A stretch of DNA of 64,000 nucleotides from Vulcanimicrobium sp035943995 (lineage in GTDB: Bacteria; Vulcanimicrobiota; Vulcanimicrobiia; Vulcanimicrobiales; Vulcanimicrobiaceae), in contig DASZBS010000095.1 of the NCBI GenBank assembly GCA_035943995.1, positions 5,301-69,300 on the forward strand, read 5' to 3'. The notes beneath the pieces were generated by a model that was not told the origin of the DNA, did not search any database, and was given only the letters and a program-made list of their open reading frames with translations. Positions 25,712-33,273 of this stretch are shown here, piece after piece (positions within the stretch are counted from its first letter, which is position 1; each line of letters begins with the position of its first letter). The translations under genes were made by a program, and so were the position numbers.

Positions 25712-27912
25712 CTACGGCGACGCCGACGGCGCCGGTGCCGGCGCGAACGCCGGATCGCCGAGCTGCCAGAGCAAGAACGAATACTCGTCGGTCGTGAGCA
25801 GCTGCGCTTGCGTGCGCGAGCTGTTGAGAAAGCCGTGCCCCGCGTCGTAATCGACGCGCAGCAGCACCGGCTTGCCGCTCGACGTCGCCGCCTGCAGGCG
25901 CGCGGCGAACTTGCCGACGATCCACGGTGCGACGCGCGGGTCGTTCGCACCGGTGATCGCGAGCACCGCGGGATACGGCGTACCGTCCTTGACGTGCACG
26001 TACGGATCGGTCGCGTACAGCGCGTCCCAGCCGGTCTTGTTCGCGATCGATCCGAACTCGGGGATGTTCGCGGGCCCGCCTTCGGCGAACTCGTCACGCA
26101 CGGGATTGGTGTCGCCGACTACGTCGAGCGCGGCGCCCCATAGCTCGGGGTGCTGCACGATCGCGTTGCCGATCGTCACGCCGCCTGCGCTGGTGCCTTC
26201 GCCCGCGAGCTTCGCAGGCTGCGTGTACTTCTGATCGATCAGATAGCGCGCGCACGCGATGAAGTCGTCGACGGTGCGCTGCTTGGTCGCGATGTGCGCG
26301 CCGAAATGCCAGTCCTCGCCGTACTCGCCGCCGCCGCGCGGATGGCATTCCGCGAACACGCCGCCGCGCTCTAGCCAGGCGAGCCGCGTCGCGGAGAACG
26401 CCGGCCGGATCACGATCCCGTACGCGCCGTAGCCGTCGACCAGCGTCGGGTGCGTGCCGTCGAGCACCGTGTCCTTGCGCATCACGATCGACAGCGGAAC
26501 CTTCGTGCCGTCGGCGCTCGTCGCGAGCACCTCGCGCGACGCGATCGACGAGAAGTCGACGTCCGATTTGCGGCGCAGCCCGGTGTCGCCGATCACGCCG
26601 CCGGCGCGCGTGCGGTACCAGCGCGGCGACTCCGTCCACGATTGCAGCACGAACGTGACGCCCGGAATCAGCGGATCCGCCGCGTAGGCGTCCATTGCGC
26701 CGGCGAACGGCAGCGGCACCTCGATGATAGCGCCGGACGAACCGTCGCGGCCGACGGCGAGCCGGCGCAGCTTCGACAGCCCGCCTTCGAGATCGCGCAG
26801 GTACAAGCCGTCGCCGGCGAGCTGGACGTCCTCGATCACGCGGCTCGACTCCGGCACCGCGACGCGCGCGTTCGCGAGCGAACCCGTTCGCAAATCGAGC
26901 GCGAGGACGCGATGGCGGGGCGCGCCTTTGTGCGCGCTCAGATACAGCGTATCACCGGCGGCGACCGCGGTCGTCACGTCGTCGGCGTAGCTCGCGATCT
27001 TGCGCCACGGCGCGTGCGCGCCCAACGCGGTCGCGGCCGGTGCGGCGTACAGCGCCACCTCGTTTTGCACGCCGTGCGCGATCTCGGCGATCGCCCAGCG
27101 CGAGCGCGGCGAGACGCTGACCGCCACCGCGTCCTCGGGCGCGAGCGGGATGTCCGGCCGCAGGCCGTAGCCGAAGACCGCCGGATCGCGGTCGGGATCG
27201 CGGCCGAGCACGTGCAGCCGCACCACGCCCTTGGTGTCTTTTTCGCTCTGCGGTGCGTTCGGCCGCGCCTTCGGCGTGCGGAAGTAGTAGAACGAACGCC
27301 GTCGTCGCGCCACGACGGTGCGAAGTAGATGGCGCGTTCGATGACATCGGGCGATAGCGCGCCGGTGCGGCCGTCGAGCACGCGCAGCACCGTCTTCTCC
27401 GAACCGCCTTCGGAGATGCCGACCGCGACGTAGCGCCCGTGCGGTGATGGCGAATAGTAGTCGATCGAGTAGTGCTGGCTCTTCGAGCGCGCGAAGCGGT
27501 CGGGGTCGAACACGAGCCGTTCGCTGCCGCCCGCGATCGCGCGCGCGTACAGCCGCGTCGAGTTCGCACCGGCCGGGCGCTTGCGGTAGAAGTACGTTGC
27601 GCCGACGGGTTGCACGTCCGCGACCGTTTCCGTCGCGTTGTCGAGCTCGGCGATGCGCTTGGCGAGCGCGGTGCGGCCCGGCAAGCCGTCGAGGATGCGC
27701 CGCGTGTACGCGCTCTGCGCCTTGAAATATGCGGCGAGCCCCGGGTCCTTCGGGTTCTCGAAGTACCGGTACGGGTCGCTGACGGTCACCCCGAAGTGCG
27801 TCTCGGTGACGGGCCGGACGGCGGGCCGCGGGGGCGGCGCCGGCGCGGCGGCGGCCGCGAGGAGCGCGGCCGCCGAAATCAGCGCGGCAAGACGAAGCGT
27901 TGAACGTCGCAT
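25712..27912 (-). pseudogene. Prolyl oligopeptidase (S9) with a single frameshift
   Basis: The N-terminal frame has a signal peptide and the beta-propeller start (THFGVTVSDPYRYFENP). It runs to FAPSWRDDG and then loses sense near 27298-27302. The next frame resumes exactly with RSFYYFRTPKARPNAP and continues to the end. The hydrolase domain is complete: nucleophile Ser in GEGTSAGG, Asp in TGANDPRV, and His in DAGHGFLN. Restoring one base would give about 733 residues, the normal family size. It is either a very recent pseudogene or a sequencing/assembly error. Probable secreted or periplasmic peptidase if intact. Confidence 0.85.
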
Positions 27913-27926
27913 CGCCGCACGGTTAT

Positions 27927-27978
27927 GCGGAGGGGGAACCCCGCTCCCCCTCCGCCACCGGGGAGGCTTCGCCTCCCC
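27927..27978. terminator. Paired GC hairpins between two minus-strand genes
   Basis: A perfect 11-bp stem (27927-27937 with 27945-27955) is followed by an 8-bp stem GGGGAGGC/GCCTCCCC with a 3-base loop (27960-27978). They sit between the start of the prolyl oligopeptidase gene (27912) and the downstream-oriented end of the Exordium-like gene at 27992. They lack a T-run but could terminate the latter. Confidence 0.5.
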
Positions 27979-27991
27979 ACCACCCCGGAGG

Positions 27992-28987
27992 TTAGGTCGA
28001 GAAGGAGCAGGCGCTGTGGACGTTCGTGTACTCTTTTTGAATGTCGTACGTGAAGCCGCTCAGCGAGACGTTGCCGTAGTAGTTACGGCAGATGTCGCCG
28101 ATCTCGCCGCCGTAGTTGTTGTACCACGCGATGTTGTTGACCGCGACGTCCGGATCGGTGATCGCCTCGAACCACTCGTGCGAGAGCGTCGAGCCGGTCG
28201 AGTCCTGCAGCTTGTTGCTGGGACTATTGCAGCCGCTGATCCCTTGGTAGGGTTCAACGGAGTAGAGCGTGTGGCCGATGTCGCCGAAGTCGACCGAGCC
28301 GTGGTACGCGCAGTACTGCTGCGCGTAGCACCCGCCTGCGCTGGAGCTGCACTGCGACACGCCGCTCTGCAAGAACACGTGATAGATCTTGCCGTAGCCG
28401 GTCCCCTGTGACACCGCCACGGAGTGCACGATGTTGTAGATGTCCTGGTCCTGCAGCGTCCCGGATGTGTTGTAGCTCACGTTCCAGCCGCTCGCGTACG
28501 GATAGCGGTTGTTCGACGAGGACCCGATGTACTGGTCGATGATGTGGACGAACGAGCTGCCCGCGATGCGCTGGATGAACGTGCCCGGCGACGGCGAGCC
28601 CCAGCAGGTGCCCGCGCAGTTGACGTACAGGTTGACCGACGAAGCGCTGGTCAGGTACGGACCGCCGTAGTACGCGAGATCGTAGATCCCGCCCGTGCGG
28701 ATCGCGCGCTGGCCGACGGCGACGTTTCGAATCGGTTGCCCGTGCAGCGGCAGAGCATGCGCCGATTCGTGACCGACGCTGAACGAACCGCTCGCGGTGT
28801 TCGCGTCGACCGTCTGGACCACGCGCTCGTCACCTTGCGCCGCGATCGGCGCGGTCTGCGCCGGCGTGACGGGCGCGACCGCGGTCGTGCCGCCGCCGCC
28901 CGAGCATCCCGCCAACCCGCTCGCGAGAATCGCGCACGCGGCACCGGCGGAGAACAATGCGGAATACACCCGCTTCCGAGAAATCAT
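27992..28987 (-). CDS. Exordium/PHI-1-like lipoprotein
   Basis: A 331-residue lipoprotein. The signal peptide ends in a lipobox (ASGLAGC) followed by a Gly/Thr-rich linker. The mature domain begins with YDLAYYGGPYL, and near the C-terminus has LSHEWFEAITDPD followed by GGEIGDIC. This His-Glu-Glu-Asp/Asn-Pro pattern resembles the conserved region of plant EXORDIUM/PHI-1 proteins and their bacterial relatives. It may mark a metal site. ATG 28987 fits the signal peptide. Likely attached to the cell envelope. The function is unknown and the family match is from memory of the motif. Confidence 0.6.
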   Translation of the reverse strand: MISRKRVYSALFSAGAACAILASGLAGCSGGGGTTAVAPVTPAQTAPIAAQGDERVVQTVDANTASGSFSVGHESAHALPLHGQPIRNVAVGQRAIRTGGIYDLAYYGGPYLTSASSVNLYVNCAGTCWGSPSPGTFIQRIAGSSFVHIIDQYIGSSSNNRYPYASGWNVSYNTSGTLQDQDIYNIVHSVAVSQGTGYGKIYHVFLQSGVSQCSSSAGGCYAQQYCAYHGSVDFGDIGHTLYSVEPYQGISGCNSPSNKLQDSTGSTLSHEWFEAITDPDVAVNNIAWYNNYGGEIGDICRNYYGNVSLSGFTYDIQKEYTNVHSACSFST

Positions 28988-29093
28988 GTAAGACACCCAC
29001 TCCACTTCCTGGAAAAAAGGCCCGGTCGCCTCACACACGAGCGCCGGATGGCTGGGAGTAGTCTGGGTCCGACAGAAGTCGACCTGCTAACGA

Positions 29094-29121
29094 TGTGATG
29101 TTATCGCACATTGTCGTGCGA
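29094..29121. promoter_or_regulatory. Overlapping palindromes upstream of the Exordium-like gene
   Basis: TGTGAT-GTT-ATCGCACA (29094-29110) and TCGCAC-ATTGTC-GTGCGA (29104-29121) overlap in the 200-base gap between the oxidase gene and the Exordium-like gene. The first resembles CRP/FNR-type half-sites but with non-standard spacing. A regulator site is plausible, not proven. Confidence 0.35.
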
Positions 29122-29188
29122 ATGTGATACGTCGCGCTAACTCGGTAAGCGAGCCGTGCGCGGCGGCGTGCCGGTCCGCGCACGGCGG

Positions 29189-31093
29189 TCAGAAGTGGCG
29201 GGCTCGGCCTCCGAAACGGACGCGCAGGAACTCCGCGCTCACGCCCTCGCCGCCTCGCTTGCTGCGCGCGACGCTCTTCAAGTGCGCGCCGAGCGTGGTA
29301 CCGGGCGCCGACTCGACGTAGAACTCCTTCGGAAATGCATCGCCGGCGTGGGGGTTGTCGCGCCGCTCGACCACGCCCAGCTCGCCGAAATAGCCGATCA
29401 TCTTGGAGATCTGCTCGACGAACGGCGCGTCGAGGTTCAGATTGCGCAACCAGTTGAGCCGTGTGTTGAACGCTGCGACGCGCTGCTCCATCGGCAGCTT
29501 GACGTCGATCACGCGCGCGTAGTCTTCTTCGGTGAGCACGTGGTTCGGAACGCGCGACGGCCAGAACGACGGCAGGTATGAATCGCCGGCCTCGTACCCC
29601 GACTGGCAGCTCGCGGTGTCGGTTTGCCACGGAACCGCCATCCACTTCGAGATGTCGCCTGGTCCGCTGCTCGCGAGCGGCCCGGTGTCGCCCAGCACCT
29701 CGGAGGGCGTGATGGTCTCGCCGTAATCCGCTTCCGGAACGCTCGCGGGACGCTCGCGGAATCGCCACGCGGAGCGGTACATCATCGGTTGGCGCACGAT
29801 CCACGTCATCTCGCAGCCGGGATGGAACGGGCCGCCCATGCACCAGTGCAGCGCAGAACGGTCGAGGATCTCCGGCTGCTCGGCGAGCGCGACATCGGCG
29901 AAGCGCTTGGGCCGCAAGTCGTGCTTTGCCGGATCGTAGTCGGCCTCGAAATCCCCGTCGCGCCACGACTTGAGATATTTCAAGATCGTCGCGGTGTAGG
30001 TGAACATCGCGCGCGACTCGGCCTGGAAACTGCCCTCCGCGTCGCCGTAGAGCGGCGGCCAGCGGAACGGCGGTTCCTGCGACGACGGCGATCCTGGTTG
30101 GCGGAACTGGTAATAGATTTCGCGGCGCAGCTCGGCGTAGATGTCATCGCCGTGCGCCGTCTTGGACGCCGCGAGCTTGCGCAGCAGCGACTCGTCGCCG
30201 AAGTCGTACGGCGCGCGCCAGCCGTGGCGCACGAAGAAACCGTAGTTCACCCATTGCGTGTCGGTGAGCTGCTGGAAGACCGGCAAGATGTGCTTGGCAA
30301 ACGACGGCGTCGCGACGTCGGCCCCCCACGTGTTGGTTCCGATGTTCGCGTCGTAGATCACGTCGTACATCGTCTGGGGCGAGACGATGTCCGGCGCATA
30401 GTTCGGCGGTGCGGTCACGACCCAGGCGGAGTCGACCGGGATCTGCTTCTTGCCGATGCGCACGGTCGCGTGAACCGGTCCGTCCGACGTGTCGTCGTGC
30501 CAGCCGGGGCTGTTCGCGAACGCGATCGGATGGGTGTCGCCGTAGAGCGATTCCGACACGCCCCGGCCGCCGAGGAACAGCAGCCGTCCGTCTTCGTCGG
30601 TGCGCAGCTCGCCCAGGTACACCGGCTTGTCGAAGAAGTTCCCTTCGAGCGCTACCGACTTGGCCTTGGCGCCGCTCACCGTGTGCGGCCCCGGGTCGAT
30701 CGCGAGCTTCTTGCGGTCGTCGCCGGCGATCGCGGCGTTTCGCCGCGTCGCGACCTCGCTCAGCCACTGCGGCGAATCGGGTGGGAACAGGTCGAGCGCG
30801 AAGCGGAAATCGTACCACGACGCCTTCTTGTTCGCGACGTGGACCTGCCATGCGACGGCCGCATTCGCTGCCGTCAGCTCGGCGACGACCTTGCCCGCCT
30901 TGTCGTAGCCGTAGATGCGAAAGCGCGCCGCTTGGCGCTTGAGCTTGCCGCTCGCGTCCTTGTAGCCGCCCTTGGGCGGCGCCGCCGGATACGGTAACTC
31001 GGGGCCGACGAAGAACTCGTCGCTGTTGCCGACGCGCGCGATCCCGATCGCCGGGTGGATCTTTGCGCTGACGATCGTATCGACGACAGCCAT
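29189..31093 (-). CDS. LodA/GoxA family CTQ-dependent amino-acid oxidase
   Basis: A 634-residue protein. It opens with the family signature KIHPAIGIARVGNS followed by GPE. The segments FHPGCEMTW and VPWQTDTASC contain the Cys and Trp expected to crosslink into the cysteine tryptophylquinone cofactor of L-lysine epsilon-oxidase and glycine oxidase. These enzymes deaminate amino acids oxidatively and release hydrogen peroxide. ATG 31093 has AGGGG five bases upstream. It is divergent from a catalase-like gene that is followed by a LodB-like flavoprotein gene. The amino-acid specificity cannot be read from sequence. Confidence 0.85.
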   Translation of the reverse strand: MAVVDTIVSAKIHPAIGIARVGNSDEFFVGPELPYPAAPPKGGYKDASGKLKRQAARFRIYGYDKAGKVVAELTAANAAVAWQVHVANKKASWYDFRFALDLFPPDSPQWLSEVATRRNAAIAGDDRKKLAIDPGPHTVSGAKAKSVALEGNFFDKPVYLGELRTDEDGRLLFLGGRGVSESLYGDTHPIAFANSPGWHDDTSDGPVHATVRIGKKQIPVDSAWVVTAPPNYAPDIVSPQTMYDVIYDANIGTNTWGADVATPSFAKHILPVFQQLTDTQWVNYGFFVRHGWRAPYDFGDESLLRKLAASKTAHGDDIYAELRREIYYQFRQPGSPSSQEPPFRWPPLYGDAEGSFQAESRAMFTYTATILKYLKSWRDGDFEADYDPAKHDLRPKRFADVALAEQPEILDRSALHWCMGGPFHPGCEMTWIVRQPMMYRSAWRFRERPASVPEADYGETITPSEVLGDTGPLASSGPGDISKWMAVPWQTDTASCQSGYEAGDSYLPSFWPSRVPNHVLTEEDYARVIDVKLPMEQRVAAFNTRLNWLRNLNLDAPFVEQISKMIGYFGELGVVERRDNPHAGDAFPKEFYVESAPGTTLGAHLKSVARSKRGGEGVSAEFLRVRFGGRARHF

Positions 31094-31151
31094 GACACCC
31101 CTTTTTTGCCGAAGCAGCGGTGATCCGCCCCGCGCGGGGAAAGGCGGATCG

Positions 31152-32171
31152 ATGAAACCCAATGCGACGCGCGGCGGAGCGAAGTCCTCCCAGGAGACGC
31201 CCACCGAAGGTATCGTCCGACTGTTCATCACCGATCAGGTCAAACGGATCGTCGACGGCCAATGCCCGGTGCGCCGCGCGACGTTCTTCAAGCCGCACGG
31301 CTCGGCGTACGGCACGTTCACCGTCGATCCCAAACTGCGCAAGGATCTGCGCGTCGGCATCTTCGCGCACGAGCGCTTCGACGCGTGGGTGCGGTTCTCG
31401 AGCGATACGCTCCCGGTGACGCCCGACGCGAAGACGACCTGCGGGATCGCGATCAAGCTCTTCGGCGTGCCGGGGCGCAAGCTGCTCGAGCCCGGTGCAA
31501 TGACGCAGGACTTCGTGATGCAGAACTTCCCGGTGTTCTTCGTCGACGACGCTCAGGGGATGTTCGAGGTGAGCAACGACTTCGACGCATACGTCGAGAA
31601 GCACCCGGAGACCAAGAAGATCTCCGACGCGATGAGCCATGCGGTCGACAGCGTGGCGCGCATCGACTACTGGAGCGCGCTGGCGTCGAAGCTCGGCGCC
31701 GAGCACGTCGTCAAATACAAGCTGGTCCCCGGCGAGAACGGCGGCCCGTCGATCGCGGTCGACAAAACGTATCAGGATTATCTCGGCGACGACCTCGCGT
31801 ACCGGCTGCTGCACCACGAGCTGCGTTTCACGTTCTGCGTCCAGCTACAGACGGATCCGAAGACGATGCCGGTCGACAAAGGGACGGTCGAGTGGAGCGA
31901 GCGGAAGTCGCCCCCCATCCCCGTCGCGACGCTCGTGCTCCCGCGGCAGGATGTGCGCGCGACCGGCCGGGCCGCGTACGCGGAGAACCTCAGCTTCTCA
32001 CCGTGGCATGCGCTACCCGAGCACGAGCCGGTGGGCAGCATTCAAGACGTGCGCAAGGTCGTCTATCAAACCTCGTCCGAGGTGCGGCATTGGGCCAACG
32101 GCATGCCGGTCGTCGAACCGCTCCGTCCGCAACCCGCCACGAGCCCGTTCCCCTTCCCGCCGTCGTCGTAG
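31152..32171 (+). CDS. Catalase-family heme protein (short form)
   Basis: A 339-residue protein with the catalase-like N-terminal motif FKPHGSAYGTF (distal His), a following RFSS strand, GIAIKLF, and QDFVMQNFPVFF (distal Asn region). The C-terminal RKVVYQTSS provides the R-x-x-x-Y proximal heme ligand. It is shorter than classic catalases, as in the SrpA-like or catalase-related group. It starts 58 bases from the divergent CTQ oxidase gene, and a role in handling the hydrogen peroxide made by that oxidase is the obvious inference. Confidence 0.78.
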   Translation: MKPNATRGGAKSSQETPTEGIVRLFITDQVKRIVDGQCPVRRATFFKPHGSAYGTFTVDPKLRKDLRVGIFAHERFDAWVRFSSDTLPVTPDAKTTCGIAIKLFGVPGRKLLEPGAMTQDFVMQNFPVFFVDDAQGMFEVSNDFDAYVEKHPETKKISDAMSHAVDSVARIDYWSALASKLGAEHVVKYKLVPGENGGPSIAVDKTYQDYLGDDLAYRLLHHELRFTFCVQLQTDPKTMPVDKGTVEWSERKSPPIPVATLVLPRQDVRATGRAAYAENLSFSPWHALPEHEPVGSIQDVRKVVYQTSSEVRHWANGMPVVEPLRPQPATSPFPFPPSS

Positions 32172-32177
32172 CGACGC

Positions 32178-33260
32178 GTGCGCGCGCACGACGTCGTCGT
32201 GCTCGGCGGCGGACCCGCCGGCGCGGCCGTCGCGCGGGCGCTCGCGCTTCGCGGTCGCGACGTCATCGTGCTCGAGGCGACGTCGTTCGAGGGGCCGCGT
32301 TTCGGTGAGACGCTGCCGCCTGAGTGCAACCCGCTGCTGCGCGAGCTCGGCGTGTGGGATGCGTTGGTCGCGTCCGGTGCGGTCGAGTCGCCCGGGACGA
32401 TCTCAGCGTGGGGCGCGAGCGAGCCCGACGAGACGGACTTCGTCGCCAACCGATACGGCAGCGGCTGGCACGTCGACCGCAACGCGTTCGACGCGCTGCT
32501 GTGCGAAGCGGCCGCGCGCGCCGGCGCGAGCGTGCGCACCGGCGCACGCGTCCTCCGCTGCGTGCGCGGCGACGACGGGAGCGGCGCGACGTGGCGGTTC
32601 GAGCTGGGCGACGCGTCCGGCGACGTCCTCGCGGCGCGCTTCGCGGTCGACGCGAGCGGCCGAAACGGGTTTCGGCTCGGCCCCGAAGGCGGTCGCGTCG
32701 TGGACGACGCGCTGGTCGCGATCTTCCTGCGCGTCGCGCACGACGGCGTGCCGCCGGCGGATTCGCGCACGCTGGTCGAGGCTGCGCCGGACGGCTGGTG
32801 GTACTGCGCGCCACTGCCTTCCGGCGAAACCGTCGCCGCGTTCATTACCGACCCCGAACTCTACGCGAGCGAAGGGGTCGGCCTGGGCGACCAGCTCGCG
32901 CAGGCGCCGCTGGCGCGCGCGCGGATCGGCAGCTCGCGCATCGCCGCTTCGCACGTCGTGCACGTGCCTTCGTCGGTGCGCGCCCGCGCCGCAGGCGACG
33001 GCTGGGCGGCGGCGGGCGACGCCGCGGCGGCGTACGACCCGCTCTCCGGCTACGGGATCACGAAGGCGCTGCGAGACGCGCGCCCGCTGGCGGATGCGGT
33101 CGACCGCGCGCTGCGCGGCGACGGCGGCGCGTTGGATACGTACGCCGACGGCGTGCGGCGCGCGTTCGACGCGTACGCCGTGCAGCGCCGGGCATACTAC
33201 GCGCTCGAGCGGCGCTGGCCCGAGCGCCCGTTCTGGAAAAAACGCGTTGCGCGCCGCTAG
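32178..33260 (+). CDS. FAD-dependent oxidoreductase, LodB/GoxB-like maturase
   Basis: A 360-residue flavoprotein of the tryptophan-halogenase/geranylgeranyl-reductase superfamily: VVVLGGGPAGAAVARALALRG at the N-terminus, RFGETLPPE shortly after, and the AAGDAAAAYDPLSGYGI FAD motif. Proteins of this class are encoded next to LodA/GoxA oxidases and are needed to form their CTQ cofactor. The GTG at 32178 is six bases after the catalase-like stop, so the two are co-transcribed. The assignment as maturase comes from family and context. A stand-alone monooxygenase-like role is the alternative. Confidence 0.75.
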   Translation: MRAHDVVVLGGGPAGAAVARALALRGRDVIVLEATSFEGPRFGETLPPECNPLLRELGVWDALVASGAVESPGTISAWGASEPDETDFVANRYGSGWHVDRNAFDALLCEAAARAGASVRTGARVLRCVRGDDGSGATWRFELGDASGDVLAARFAVDASGRNGFRLGPEGGRVVDDALVAIFLRVAHDGVPPADSRTLVEAAPDGWWYCAPLPSGETVAAFITDPELYASEGVGLGDQLAQAPLARARIGSSRIAASHVVHVPSSVRARAAGDGWAAAGDAAAAYDPLSGYGITKALRDARPLADAVDRALRGDGGALDTYADGVRRAFDAYAVQRRAYYALERRWPERPFWKKRVARR

Positions 33261-33273
33261 CCCGGCGCTTGCG

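Noticed and set aside
27927..27978. CRISPR-like or transposon repeat
   Set aside because: Two different hairpins rather than a spaced direct repeat; better explained as transcription-termination structures.
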